Made by a program: the position numbers and the translations under genes. A stretch of DNA of 64,000 bases from positions 1 to 64,000 of the forward strand of contig CABZFN010000003.1 of the NCBI GenBank assembly GCA_902525035.1, in the 5' to 3' direction. Positions 10,043 to 20,260 of the stretch are shown piece after piece (position 1 is the stretch's first letter; every line of letters starts with the position of its first letter). Below the pieces are notes generated by a model that worked only from the letters and a program-made list of their open reading frames with translations, did not search any database and was not told the DNA's origin. The stretch comes from an uncultured Alphaproteobacteria bacterium (GTDB lineage: Bacteria; Pseudomonadota; Alphaproteobacteria; HIMB59; GCA-002718135).

Positions 10043-11117
10043 TTAGTATTAATTTATAAATTAAAGTGTTAGAGTTTTTAACTTGAATCATATCAAATTT
10101 TTTATGCATTGATTCTAATTTTTTTGGATTACTAAATGTTTCATAAATATGTTTTTTTGCTATGTCTAAATCATCATTATTTTGATCAATAATTATGGCT
10201 AATTCATGTTTGGCTAATATTTTAGCATTAAAAAATTGGTGATTGTCTTTTGAAGAAGGTAATGGAATTAATATTGAGGGAAGTTTAAAGTTAATTAAAT
10301 CAATAATTGTGCCTGCTCCAGCTCTACATATTGCTAAATTAGCATTAGCTAGTATTTCATCTATATTGATAAAAAAATCTTTTAAAATTATTGGTGACTT
10401 AATTTTTCTTAATTTTTCTTCTTGTTTTTTTATCAAATGTTTAGAACACTGAAATACAAATTTAGATTTTATAATTTTTTCATTATCTATAATTTTAATG
10501 AGATTTGTTGCAAAGTTTGACACAAATTCTGATCCCTGGCTTCCGCCGGAAATAAAAATTGTGAAGTTACTCTCAGAATTTTTATTGCTTATGTTATTAT
10601 TTTTTTTTAAATTATTTTCTGGTGAGCCTACTACAAATATTTTATCTTTAAACTTTGAATTAATTTTAGATTTTATATCAAAATTTAAAAATAATTTATT
10701 TGTAAAATTCAGAAAAAATTTATTCGTTCTGCCTATTATTGAATTTTGTTCATGTATATAAAGTTTAATTTTATAGAATGGTTTAAATAATACACATGAT
10801 AACATTGGAGAAAACGAAGCATAACTTCCAAAAGAAATTGAATGGGATGGTTTTAATAATAATATAATAATAAATGATTGAATTAATCCTAATAAAATTT
10901 GAAATATACCAAAAATTTTAAATATTATATTCCCATTTAAATTTGATGAACTAATTATATAAATTTTTCCATTATAATTATCAAAGTATTTATAGCCTCT
11001 TTTGTCAGTTATAATTGTGCAATTAATATTTTTAATAGATAAATAATTAGCAAAATTTTTCGCTGGTATAACATGCCCGCCTGTTCCTCCTGTAATTAGT
11101 AAAAAATTTTTTTTCAT
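10032..11117 (-). CDS. murG: Lipid II synthase, MurG glycosyltransferase
   Basis: Inner-membrane-associated GT28 enzyme that transfers GlcNAc from UDP-GlcNAc to lipid I. It shows GGTGGHVIPA at residues 10-19, a second glycine loop ISGGSQGS around residue 190, and CRAGAGTIIDL, the UDP-sugar-binding region of the C-terminal domain. The 361 residues match the family. A hydrophobic stretch near residues 70-95 may aid membrane association. It overlaps ftsW by four bases. Confidence 0.95.
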   Translation of the reverse strand: MKKNFLLITGGTGGHVIPAKNFANYLSIKNINCTIITDKRGYKYFDNYNGKIYIISSSNLNGNIIFKIFGIFQILLGLIQSFIIILLLKPSHSISFGSYASFSPMLSCVLFKPFYKIKLYIHEQNSIIGRTNKFFLNFTNKLFLNFDIKSKINSKFKDKIFVVGSPENNLKKNNNISNKNSESNFTIFISGGSQGSEFVSNFATNLIKIIDNEKIIKSKFVFQCSKHLIKKQEEKLRKIKSPIILKDFFINIDEILANANLAICRAGAGTIIDLINFKLPSILIPLPSSKDNHQFFNAKILAKHELAIIIDQNNDDLDIAKKHIYETFSNPKKLESMHKKFDMIQVKNSNTLIYKLILNEN

Positions 11118-12175
11118 AATTCTTCATTCTTTTTGTTTGTAAGAGATAATAAAAAACCAAATAAGATTGATATTGATATCATGGAAGAACCTCCATAACT
11201 TACAAATGGCAGTGTCATACCTTTTGTTGGTATAAGACCTAGCGAGCTAAAAATATTGATTAGGCATTGTAATCCAAATGAGCAAATTAAACCACTAATT
11301 GCTATAATTTTATATGGATCTTCAAATTGGAGAACTTTTAATAAGCTTCTTATTATAATAGATAGAATTATAAAAATAATGATTAAACAAAAGATAAATC
11401 CTAATTCTTCTCCGGCAACAGCAAATATAAAATCTGTGTTAGCATCAGGAATTTTTTCTTTTAAAATACCTTGCCCTGGACCCTTTCCAAGTAGCCCACC
11501 ATTTTTGAAAGCTTGAATACTTAAATCTATTTGGTAAGTATCGGTCCCACCTAAGCCGCCAAGAAATGAATTAATTCTTGATTGAACATGATCAAAAACA
11601 AAATAAGAAAAAATTGAAATTCCTAATATAAATAAAAATGCAACAATAACTAAAAAAATTGATAAACCAGCAACGAATAACTGGCAAAAAAAAGTTGCTG
11701 ATAGTAGAACTGTCATTCCCAAATCAGGTTGCATAAGTATTAAAGATAAAAGCAAGAAGAAAAAAACAAACAGTAAAGGTAAATAAAATTTTTTATCTTC
11801 TATAGATTTACTTATACACCACGCAGTCAATATAACAAAAATAGGTTTTATTATTTCTGAAGGTTGTAATGTAAAGTTAAATATTTGGAACCATCTCTTA
11901 GCGCCTTTAACTTCGTAATCTAAAAAAAGTATTAGAATTATTATTATTAATAAAATAATAAATAAAAATAATGAAATTCTTCTTATATTTTTACTATCTA
12001 AGTCTGACAGCGCAATAAGTAAGAAAATTGAAAAAAGAAAAAAAATAGAGTGTCTATTTATGGATAAATTTTCATCTATGGAAAATGAAAGTATTAACCC
12101 CGTAAAACCTAATGATAATATTAATATTATGTTAATTCTATCAATTGAGCTCCACCAATTCTTTAAATATTCCAT
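11114..12175 (-). CDS. ftsW: SEDS glycosyltransferase FtsW
   Basis: Polytopic peptidoglycan polymerase of the division septum, working with FtsI. The 353 residues are almost entirely membrane helices. Conserved features are KGAKRWF near residue 90, QPDLGMTV near residue 150, the large loop containing GPGQGILKEKIPDANTDFIFAVAGEE, read here as GPGQG and DFIFAVAGEE motifs, and LPFVSYGGSS near the C-terminus. It is shorter than E. coli FtsW (414) because of a short N-terminus. RodA is the paralogue alternative; cluster position favours FtsW. Confidence 0.93.
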   Translation of the reverse strand: MEYLKNWWSSIDRINIILILSLGFTGLILSFSIDENLSINRHSIFFLFSIFLLIALSDLDSKNIRRISLFLFIILLIIIILILFLDYEVKGAKRWFQIFNFTLQPSEIIKPIFVILTAWCISKSIEDKKFYLPLLFVFFFLLLSLILMQPDLGMTVLLSATFFCQLFVAGLSIFLVIVAFLFILGISIFSYFVFDHVQSRINSFLGGLGGTDTYQIDLSIQAFKNGGLLGKGPGQGILKEKIPDANTDFIFAVAGEELGFIFCLIIIFIILSIIIRSLLKVLQFEDPYKIIAISGLICSFGLQCLINIFSSLGLIPTKGMTLPFVSYGGSSMISISILFGFLLSLTNKKNEEL

Positions 12176-12177
12176 GT

Positions 12178-13494
12178 TTAATTTGTATAATTTTTAATTA
12201 ATTTATTAAAATGAATGCCTCTTTCTTCAAAATTTTTGTATTGATCATAAGAGGCACATGCAGGAGCAAACAATATAGTTGATTGATTTAAATTTTTTTT
12301 AATATCCTTGAAAGTTTTTTTGATAACTGATTTCAAATTTACCGATCTTTTTACAACTAATTCTTTTTTTAATTTTTTTTCAATAAAAGATCTTGATTTT
12401 CCGTAGGTATACACGCAACTAATTTTATTTTTATATTTTAGAAGAGTTTCAAAATTTTTTTCTTTAGCTATGCCCCCTAAGATTAGGTAAATATTATTGT
12501 AATTTACAACTGAATTTATTGTTGAATTTAAATTAGTAGATTTACTATTATTTACTATTTTTAATTTATTATTGGTAAAAATTGTAGATGATCTAAATGG
12601 AAGACCCTTAAATGTTTTAATAACCTTAAGAAAATTAGTTTCTGGAATTTTTAATATTTTGCTACATATGTATGCTATTAAAATATTTTGGATATTAAAA
12701 TGACCTTCCAAGTCTTTTGAGATTTTTTTTAGAAATAATTTTCTGCTTTTTTTGAAGTAATTATCTAGAATATATTCATTATTAGCAAAACAATCAGCTG
12801 ATTTATCGACTAAAGAAAAACTAATTTTATTTTTAATTTTTTTTTGATTAAATATTTTTTTTGAATAAATATCATCAATGGATAACAAATTAATTCCATT
12901 TTTAGAAATAATATTTTTTTTCTGGTTAATATAATCACTAATACCTTTGTACCTATCTAAATGATCTCCAGATAAATTAGTTATTACTGATATTCTACTA
13001 TCAAGTGTCTTAACTGTTTCTAATTGAAAGGAACTTAATTCGATAACATGAACTTTATATTTTTTTTTAAGAAGAAATGCGTTACATAATGATTCTCCAA
13101 TATTGCCCCCAACAAACGTTTTAGTATTATTTTTTTTTAAAATATCTCCTATTAATTTGGTTGTTGTTGATTTCCCATTTGTACCAGTAATAGCTACAAT
13201 CTTTTGATTTGTTAAATTCGAAATATATAGATTTAAATCCCTATTTACTTTTTTAGATATATTTTTTCTTTTAAATTTATTTTGTCTTAAAGATATTCCT
13301 GGGCTAACAAATATTTTTTCAAAATCATTCAAATTATCTTTTTTAATATTAAATAAATAATCATTATTATAATTTTTTTTTATAGCTTTTATTACTGTTG
13401 GATTATCATCCCACATCTTAAATTTTATTTTTTTATTTTCAAAATAATTTACTATAGAAAGTCCTGATTTTTGAATTCCATAAATTAAATACAT
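12178..13494 (-). CDS. murD: UDP-MurNAc-L-alanine--D-glutamate ligase
   Basis: Adds D-Glu to UDP-MurNAc-L-Ala. The 438 residues include the ATP loop AITGTNGKSTTTKL near residue 106, IELSSFQLE, and ITNLSGDHLDRY. The C-terminal segment FAPACASYDQYKNFEERG is diagnostic of MurD. The middle and C-terminal parts are lysine-rich and low in complexity, reflecting AT pressure. Its start abuts the mraY stop with one base overlap. Confidence 0.94.
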   Translation of the reverse strand: MYLIYGIQKSGLSIVNYFENKKIKFKMWDDNPTVIKAIKKNYNNDYLFNIKKDNLNDFEKIFVSPGISLRQNKFKRKNISKKVNRDLNLYISNLTNQKIVAITGTNGKSTTTKLIGDILKKNNTKTFVGGNIGESLCNAFLLKKKYKVHVIELSSFQLETVKTLDSRISVITNLSGDHLDRYKGISDYINQKKNIISKNGINLLSIDDIYSKKIFNQKKIKNKISFSLVDKSADCFANNEYILDNYFKKSRKLFLKKISKDLEGHFNIQNILIAYICSKILKIPETNFLKVIKTFKGLPFRSSTIFTNNKLKIVNNSKSTNLNSTINSVVNYNNIYLILGGIAKEKNFETLLKYKNKISCVYTYGKSRSFIEKKLKKELVVKRSVNLKSVIKKTFKDIKKNLNQSTILFAPACASYDQYKNFEERGIHFNKLIKNYTN

Positions 13495-14582
13495 TATCTA
13501 ATTCTTAAAGTTGCAAGACCTATCAAAGCTAATACAATAGTAATTATCCAAAAACGAATAACTATTGTTGACTCAGGCCATCCTTTTTTTTCAAAATGAT
13601 GATGTAGTGGAGCCATTAAGAAAACTCTTTTTCCTGTCATTTTAAAAATGAATACTTGAATTACTACAGACAAGGTTTCTAGAACAAATAAACCTCCTAT
13701 TATTGCAAGAAGAATTTCATGTTTGCATGTTATTGCTATTGAACCTAAAGAGCTACCTAATGCTAGAGATCCAGTATCACCCATAAAAACTTTTGCGGGT
13801 GGTGCGTTAAACCATAAAAAACCTAAAGCAGCTCCAATTAAAGAACCACAAAAAACTGCTAATTCACCAGTTCCAGGAATATATTGGATAAGTAAATAAT
13901 TAGAAAAAACTATATTACCTGAAATATAAGCTATGAAAGCAAAAGACATAGCAACTATCATTACAGGAACAATTGCTAAACCATCAAGTCCATCAGTTAG
14001 GTTTACTGCATTAGCCGATCCAATAATTATAAATATGGAAATTAAAAAATAAAATATTCCAAAATCTATAATTAAATTTTTAAAGAAAGGAAATGTCATA
14101 GATTTGCTTATACTTGGATCTAAATTGATAAGAATTAAATATGAAATCAAAAATGAAAAAATGATTTGCAATATAATTCTTATTTTTGATGAAATGCCCT
14201 CACTTGTATTTGATTTAATTTTTTTGTAATCATCTGCAAAACCAATAGATCCAAAAATTAAAATAGTTAAAAGTAAAATCCATATAAAAATATTTTGTAA
14301 ATCAGCCCAAATAATTGTAGAAACAAAAACACTTAGAATAATTAACAAGCCACCCATTGTAGGGGTACCTTTTTTTGCAATTATATGTGACTCTGGACCG
14401 TCATCTCTTATTGGCTGGCCAGTTGGCTGAACATTTGATAATTTGTTAATAATATAATTTCCAAATATGAGAGAAAAAAATAATCCAGTAAGAATAGAGG
14501 CGCCAGCCCTAAATGTTATATAACTAAAAATATTTAGAAAACTAAATAAAGATTGGTATTCAAAGGCCAAATATTTAATCAA
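13494..14582 (-). CDS. mraY: Phospho-MurNAc-pentapeptide transferase MraY
   Basis: Integral membrane enzyme making lipid I from undecaprenyl phosphate and UDP-MurNAc-pentapeptide. The 362 residues hold about ten membrane helices. The catalytic and Mg-binding motifs are plain: GFADDYKKI, NAVNLTDGLDGLA, FMGDTGSLALG and the cytoplasmic APLHHHFEKKGW loop. It overlaps murF by four bases. Confidence 0.96.
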   Translation of the reverse strand: MIKYLAFEYQSLFSFLNIFSYITFRAGASILTGLFFSLIFGNYIINKLSNVQPTGQPIRDDGPESHIIAKKGTPTMGGLLIILSVFVSTIIWADLQNIFIWILLLTILIFGSIGFADDYKKIKSNTSEGISSKIRIILQIIFSFLISYLILINLDPSISKSMTFPFFKNLIIDFGIFYFLISIFIIIGSANAVNLTDGLDGLAIVPVMIVAMSFAFIAYISGNIVFSNYLLIQYIPGTGELAVFCGSLIGAALGFLWFNAPPAKVFMGDTGSLALGSSLGSIAITCKHEILLAIIGGLFVLETLSVVIQVFIFKMTGKRVFLMAPLHHHFEKKGWPESTIVIRFWIITIVLALIGLATLRIR

Positions 14583-15946
14583 ATCGATACCTGCTTTAGT
14601 AATGTTTTTGCAAACTTATTTATTTTTGTTGAATTAGAACATTTAATTAAAATAATGTCATTATTATGCACTTTCTCTTCTAAAAATTGCATGATTTTAT
14701 TTGTATTTTTAAAATAGATAAATTCATTATTTGGATTAAAAAATTTTTTTATAGATAATTCAAAGAATTTGCCACATAAAATTACAAATTTAAAAATAGT
14801 GTCATCTAATTGTTTTAGTAATTTATAATGAATTTTATAAGAATTATTTCCTAATTCATTCATTGTTCCAAGTATTATTATTTTTTTATTATTCTTTATT
14901 TTTATATTTTTTAAGTTTTGTATACTTTGCATCATTGTATCTGGATTAGCATTATAAGATTCATCAATAATATTTATTTTTTTTTTATTTAGAGAAATTT
15001 TATGAACTAATCCTCTACCTTCAACTGGTTTTAAAAACCTGAATTGATTTACAACTGATTTAATATTTAGAGAATTTTCATTATAAAATGCAAGACAAAA
15101 TAATAAGTTATTTAATCTATGCATTACTACTGTATCAGTAATAATATTAATTTGTTTTTTATTAATTAATAAAGTTACTTTATAAAATTTTTTAAAAGGA
15201 GATATGTTTTTAATAAAATATTTTTTTGAAGAATTATCAATTCGAATTATTTTAAGATTTTTTTCTTTTTTTGCTTTTGTAATTAAAATATTTTCATATT
15301 TTGATGACACATTTAGATATAGGTTTTGTCTATTATTATTATGTTTTGAAATAAATATATCAGCTTTTTCTCTAGCAATATTATTTTTATTTTTGAAATT
15401 TTCAAGATGCGTAGATTGTATGTTTGTAATAAATACCTCTGATGGTCTTACTAAATTACTAAGAAATTTTATCTCACCAAAATTGTTTGTTCCAATCTCA
15501 AAAATTGCAAAGTTCGACTTTAAGTTTAAATTTAGTAAAGATATTAATACACCTAACTGATTATTATAACTTTTCTTTGAGTAAGAAATAGTATGATCTT
15601 TTTTTAAAAAAAATGCTAAAGTTTCTTTTAAAGTTGTTTTACCAGCACTGCCAGTAATGCCTATTACTTTACCTTTATATAAATCTCGTTTTATTCTAGC
15701 TATTTCTGAAAGATATTTATAAATATTATCTACATATATAATTTTTTTATTCTTTTTAAAATTTTTCTTATCAGTTATACAAAATCTTGCACCTTTATTT
15801 ATTGCTTCACTTATAAATTTGTTTCCATGAAATCTTTTACCTTTTAAAGCAAGAAATATATCGCCACCTTTAATATCCTTACTTGATATTTGAATTTTAT
15901 CTTTTTTAGATATTATGTATTTCTCTAATTTATTTAATTCGCTCAT
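14579..15946 (-). CDS. murF: UDP-MurNAc-tripeptide--D-Ala-D-Ala ligase
   Basis: Adds D-Ala-D-Ala to complete the UDP-MurNAc-pentapeptide. The 455 residues show the N-terminal GGDIFLALKGKRFHG substrate domain, the ATP loop ITGSAGKTTLKE near residue 98, the FEIGTNNFGEI motif and IIDESYNANPDTM. The C-terminal third is strongly lysine- and asparagine-rich and more divergent. It overlaps murE by one base and mraY by four. Confidence 0.94.
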   Translation of the reverse strand: MSELNKLEKYIISKKDKIQISSKDIKGGDIFLALKGKRFHGNKFISEAINKGARFCITDKKNFKKNKKIIYVDNIYKYLSEIARIKRDLYKGKVIGITGSAGKTTLKETLAFFLKKDHTISYSKKSYNNQLGVLISLLNLNLKSNFAIFEIGTNNFGEIKFLSNLVRPSEVFITNIQSTHLENFKNKNNIAREKADIFISKHNNNRQNLYLNVSSKYENILITKAKKEKNLKIIRIDNSSKKYFIKNISPFKKFYKVTLLINKKQINIITDTVVMHRLNNLLFCLAFYNENSLNIKSVVNQFRFLKPVEGRGLVHKISLNKKKINIIDESYNANPDTMMQSIQNLKNIKIKNNKKIIILGTMNELGNNSYKIHYKLLKQLDDTIFKFVILCGKFFELSIKKFFNPNNEFIYFKNTNKIMQFLEEKVHNNDIILIKCSNSTKINKFAKTLLKQVSI

Positions 15947-17364
15947 TACTTTAATAATTGTTTCACAATTGTAAAATCATCAAACTTAATTGTTTTATTT
16001 TTTAAAATTTGAAATTTTTCATGCCCTTTACCTGCTACTATTAAAATTTCATTCATTTTTAATTCTTTAATAGCTAGTTTAATTGCTTTTCTTCTATCAG
16101 ATACTTCAATAGCTCTAGGACAATACTTTATAATATTTTTTCTTATTTTAGATGGATTTTCATTTCTTGGATTATCATCCGTTATATATATTTTATCAGC
16201 ATATTTATTTGCAATTAATGCCATGGATTTTCGCTTACTTTTATCTCTATCACCCCCACAACCAAATAAAATTATTGGTTTAGTTTTTTTGATTTTATAG
16301 GCAAGTAGTATTTTTTTTAAAGCATCTGGTGTATGTGCATAATCAATTATAATCTTTGATTTCTTTTTTTTATATTCAATTGTTTCTAAACGACCTAAGG
16401 GATTAGTAACTTTTGATAATACTCTTACAATTTTGTTTTGATTAATACTTAGTGCCAAACAACAAGTAATTGCACATTCTAAATTTTCTAATTCTATGTT
16501 TGTTTTAAGTTTTAAGCTTCCTAGATTATATTTTTTATTATTGATATTCAAATATACAAAATTATTAATTTTTACCAATTTTATACTTTTATTTCCAAAA
16601 TATTTTAATTTGACATTTTTTTTTATCAATTTTTTTTTTAATTCTGATAAGATTTTTAATCGTGAATTAATTACAGCAAATCCACTATTTACTAAATGAT
16701 TAGAGAAAAGTTTAATTTTAGATTTTTTATAATTTGAGAATGTTTTATGGTAGTCAAGATGATCTCTTGAAATATTTGTAATAGCTGCAATATTTACAGG
16801 ATAATTTCTTAATCTGTTTTGTTCTAAAGCATGACTTGAAGCTTCAAAAATATAAATATTTTTTTCTTTTTTACTTAAAGATCCATATTTATATAATTCT
16901 TCATAGGCAGGAGTTGTTAAATTTATATCATTTATTTTTTTTCCGTTTATAAAATGACCTAAAGTACCAACCGTTGTATTATTATATTTTAGTGAATTTA
17001 GAATTTTTGAAATATACCAAACAACTGATGTTTTTCCATTTGTACCCGTAACTGCTATTGTTTTAAAGGGAGGATTACTGTGAAGTTTATTTAATAAAGA
17101 ATTGGTCTCAATATTAATATTAGATACAACAAATTGAGGAATTTTTAAGTTATTAATATATTTATTTGAAATTATAGCAGGAGTTTTATTCTTAAGTGCT
17201 TCATCTAAATAAATCTTTTTTACCTTTGTATTATTATCATAAACAAACAATGTTTTGTTATTAGTAAGTTTTGAATTGGAGGTAATTGCAGAGAAATATT
17301 TATTTTTATTAAAGTTGTACGTTTTATTTACACTTATAACTTTTGATAAATTAGACAGTAGCAT
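15946..17364 (-). CDS. murE: UDP-MurNAc-L-Ala-D-Glu--meso-DAP ligase
   Basis: Adds the third stem amino acid. The ATP loop AVTGTNGKTSVVWY lies near residue 105, TTPAYEELYKYG and ISRDHLDYH follow. The DNPR motif at about residues 397-400 is the meso-diaminopimelate recognition signature, so the cell wall is predicted to contain DAP. At 472 residues it is slightly shorter than E. coli MurE. It overlaps the end of ftsI by 14 bases. Confidence 0.95.
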   Translation of the reverse strand: MLLSNLSKVISVNKTYNFNKNKYFSAITSNSKLTNNKTLFVYDNNTKVKKIYLDEALKNKTPAIISNKYINNLKIPQFVVSNINIETNSLLNKLHSNPPFKTIAVTGTNGKTSVVWYISKILNSLKYNNTTVGTLGHFINGKKINDINLTTPAYEELYKYGSLSKKEKNIYIFEASSHALEQNRLRNYPVNIAAITNISRDHLDYHKTFSNYKKSKIKLFSNHLVNSGFAVINSRLKILSELKKKLIKKNVKLKYFGNKSIKLVKINNFVYLNINNKKYNLGSLKLKTNIELENLECAITCCLALSINQNKIVRVLSKVTNPLGRLETIEYKKKKSKIIIDYAHTPDALKKILLAYKIKKTKPIILFGCGGDRDKSKRKSMALIANKYADKIYITDDNPRNENPSKIRKNIIKYCPRAIEVSDRRKAIKLAIKELKMNEILIVAGKGHEKFQILKNKTIKFDDFTIVKQLLK

Positions 17365-19000
17365 TTAATTTTCTATATAAAAAATTTGTGTCTACTTTTA
17401 GAAGGGCATCGTTTTTATCTTTTGAAATATTAAAAAGTTTTATAATATTAATAATTATATTTTTAACTAAGGGTGCATTTACTCTAGCTCCAGTCATTTT
17501 TTGTTTAGTACCTGTTTCCTTTTTTGGATACTCAATAGCTGTGTAAATTACATATTTTGGATTATTGGTTGGGAATATTCCAATAAAAGAGGTTAGGTTT
17601 CTATCCTTATAATATTCACCATTTGGATTTAGTAATTCTGATGTTCCTGTTTTACCTCCCACAGAATAACCATCTACTTTTACTCTGGGACCAGTGTATT
17701 CGGTTTTGAGAACAACAGAATTTAGTAAATTGATAAAGAATGTGGATGATTTTTTATTATTAAAAATTTGTTTTTGTTCAAATTGTTTGTTTAATTGAAG
17801 TGTAGGAAAGACCTCATTCCCATTATTTGCCAACGAAGCATAAGCTTTAACTAAATGAAGAGGTGTAATTGCAAATCCATGACCAAATCCTATAGTTGCT
17901 GTTTCTAACTTACCCCAATTATTTTTATTTCCCAAAGGGGCTGCAATTTCTTTATTTTCTATATTTATTTTTTTATTGAAACCTATTTTTTCAAAAAATT
18001 CTTTTTGGTTTTTTTTCCCAATCAAAGTAGCAATCTGAGCTGTACCAATATTGGATGATTCAACAATTATTTTTTCAATATCATAAATGCCGTTATCTTT
18101 GTATGTATCATAATCACTAATATTTAAATATTTTTTTGTAACATCAAAAGTCATCTGAGGATCTAAAATATCTAAATCAAATCCAATAGTTGCAGTTATA
18201 GGCTTGAATGTTGATCCCATTTCATAATTAGACTGAAAAACTCTATTTATTAAATTATTATTATTAAATGATGATTTGTCCTCAGGATTATAATCAGGTA
18301 AACTTACTGATGATAAGATTTGTCCATTAGTAATATCCATAACTATAGCCAAACCAGATTCAGCTTTGTAATTATTTATTGTTTTTAAGAGATTTTCTCT
18401 AACCAGCTGCTGTAAATTAGTATCAATACTAATAATTATATCTTGTGATTTTGAGAGTTCATTATCAAAATATCTCTCAATTCCACTTTGTCCATTCTGA
18501 TCAATATCTACATATCCAAGAATATGTGACAAAGTATTTTTATAAGGATATATTCTTTTTAATTCCCTATGAGCCTTGATATTTATTTCACCAAGATTAA
18601 TTATTTCTTGATATTCAATTGGAGATATATTTCTTTTTATCCAAATAAATTTACTTTTTGATAGTAATTTTTTTTTTATTATTTTTATATCTAAATCAAG
18701 AATTAAACCTAATTTATTAGCAAGGTCGTTTTTATTTTTTATCTTATTAGGATTAATTGATAAAGAGATACTTTCGATTGAAGTAGCAATTATATTTCCA
18801 TTCCTATCATAAATACTGCCCCTGATATCTTTTTTTACATAATCAGTAGTATGATCAATGATATCAGGAAAGAGCATAATTGATGAGATTCTATAAATAG
18901 AAATAAGATAGACAAAGATAAAAATTGTAATTGAAAAAAAAACTCTTCTATGAAGTAACTTTAAAGAGTCACTATCAAATAATTTCAGTTTGCTTAACAT
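17351..19000 (-). CDS. ftsI: Septal peptidoglycan transpeptidase FtsI (PBP3)
   Basis: Class B penicillin-binding protein that crosslinks septal wall. It has a short cytoplasmic N-terminus, one membrane anchor at about residues 20-38, a pedestal domain starting near DIRGSIYDRNG, and a transpeptidase domain. Catalytic motifs are all present: STFK with Ser263 and Lys266, SSN at 315-317, and KTG at 450-452. The 549 residues are typical. It lies directly after the small ftsL-like gene, and its end overlaps murE. Confidence 0.95.
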   Translation of the reverse strand: MLSKLKLFDSDSLKLLHRRVFFSITIFIFVYLISIYRISSIMLFPDIIDHTTDYVKKDIRGSIYDRNGNIIATSIESISLSINPNKIKNKNDLANKLGLILDLDIKIIKKKLLSKSKFIWIKRNISPIEYQEIINLGEINIKAHRELKRIYPYKNTLSHILGYVDIDQNGQSGIERYFDNELSKSQDIIISIDTNLQQLVRENLLKTINNYKAESGLAIVMDITNGQILSSVSLPDYNPEDKSSFNNNNLINRVFQSNYEMGSTFKPITATIGFDLDILDPQMTFDVTKKYLNISDYDTYKDNGIYDIEKIIVESSNIGTAQIATLIGKKNQKEFFEKIGFNKKINIENKEIAAPLGNKNNWGKLETATIGFGHGFAITPLHLVKAYASLANNGNEVFPTLQLNKQFEQKQIFNNKKSSTFFINLLNSVVLKTEYTGPRVKVDGYSVGGKTGTSELLNPNGEYYKDRNLTSFIGIFPTNNPKYVIYTAIEYPKKETGTKQKMTGARVNAPLVKNIIINIIKLFNISKDKNDALLKVDTNFLYRKLNATV

Positions 19001-19003
19001 TAA

Positions 19004-19318
19004 TTAATTATTTGAACTAATAAGCTTGATATTTTTATCTTTATTTGACATTTCTTCCATTTTTACAATAAGAGGAATATTATTGTTTTGAATTTCATAA
19101 AAATACAATTCATATAATGTTTTTAAATATGAGCTATTTTTATGAGCAGCTAATTCAATCTTATTAATTTTTAAATTTTCTGAAATTTTAGATATTTTCA
19201 TTTTTAGATTATCATTATTTTTTTCGATATCTCTTGTATTGTTGGCAATATAAATCATTGAAAAAACCAGTATTAAATTAAGAATTAAAAAGAATATAAT
19301 TGATTTAGTATACTTCAT
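19004..19318 (-). CDS. ftsL: FtsL-like division protein
   Basis: Small bitopic protein of 104 residues with one membrane helix at about residues 7-25 followed by a charged stretch likely to form a coiled coil (IEKNNDNLKMKISKISENL). Sequence alone is too divergent to recognise. The call rests on topology, size and its place between rsmH and ftsI, where ftsL lies in nearly all such clusters. FtsL would join FtsQ and FtsB-type proteins to activate FtsW-FtsI. Confidence 0.78.
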   Translation of the reverse strand: MKYTKSIIFFLILNLILVFSMIYIANNTRDIEKNNDNLKMKISKISENLKINKIELAAHKNSSYLKTLYELYFYEIQNNNIPLIVKMEEMSNKDKNIKLISSNN

Positions 19319-19320
19319 AA

Positions 19321-20259
19321 TTAAATTTTCTGAGCTACCCGAAGTTTTGCTGATCTAGATCTGGGATTTTCTAAAATCTCAGAAACTGATGGCAATATTG
19401 GTTTTTTGGTGATTATTTTAAGTTGAGTTGCCAGTTTATCAGGTAACTCCGGGTAGTGGCGGGAGGAACGCCATCGTTTACCACTATTGTGGTTAAAAAA
19501 ATCTTTCACAATTCTATCTTCTAGACTTTGGAAAGAAACTACTAAAATTAAACCATCTTTATTTAAAATTTTTAAAGTTTTTTCTAGACTGTTTTTTAGT
19601 TCACTTAACTCATCATTCACATAAATTCTAATTGCTTGAAATGTTTTTGTTGCTGGATGAATCTTATTTTTTAATTGATTTTTTTTTGGTAAACAATTTT
19701 TAATAATATTTGATAATTCTATAGTATCGTTTATAAATTTTACTTTTCTGTTTTTTACTATTTCTTTTGCAATAACTCTTGAATAACGTTCCTCTCCATA
19801 TTGATAAATTATATCAGCTAGATTTTTTTCTTCGTACTTATTAACTATATCATAAGCATTTTTATCTGAAAAACCCATTCGCATATCAAGTGGTCCAGAT
19901 TTGTTGAATGAAAAACCTCTTTGCGCATTATCTATTTGATTTGAACTTGTGCCTAGATCGAAAAGAATTATGTCAAATTTTTTATCTTTAATCTTTGTAC
20001 TTTTTACTATTTCTTCAATTTTACTGAATTTATCATTTATTAGAGTAAAATTTGAAAATTTGGATTTTATTTCTTCTGCAAATAGTTTTGAAATTGGATC
20101 CCTATCTATTGCTAACAATTGATTTACATTAAATTTTTTAAGAATAGTGTTCGAATAGCCGCCACCACCAAAAGTTGCATCTATTACATTTATTGATTTT
20201 GTTAATGGTAGAAAGGATATTATTTCTTTTATCATTACTGACTTATGTAAATTTTCCAT
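19321..20259 (-). CDS. rsmH: 16S rRNA m4C1402 methyltransferase RsmH
   Basis: SAM-dependent methyltransferase (formerly MraW) acting on cytidine 1402 of 16S rRNA. The 312 residues start with LHKSVMIKEIISFL and the SAM-binding DATFGGGGYSNTIL. FDLGTSSNQIDNAQRGFSF, read here as DLGTSSNQID, and MRMGFSDKNAYDIVN follow, with the C-terminal RSRSAKLRVA. It is separated from mraZ by one base and from the ftsL-like gene by two. Confidence 0.96.
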   Translation of the reverse strand: MENLHKSVMIKEIISFLPLTKSINVIDATFGGGGYSNTILKKFNVNQLLAIDRDPISKLFAEEIKSKFSNFTLINDKFSKIEEIVKSTKIKDKKFDIILFDLGTSSNQIDNAQRGFSFNKSGPLDMRMGFSDKNAYDIVNKYEEKNLADIIYQYGEERYSRVIAKEIVKNRKVKFINDTIELSNIIKNCLPKKNQLKNKIHPATKTFQAIRIYVNDELSELKNSLEKTLKILNKDGLILVVSFQSLEDRIVKDFFNHNSGKRWRSSRHYPELPDKLATQLKIITKKPILPSVSEILENPRSRSAKLRVAQKI

Positions 20260-20260
20260 A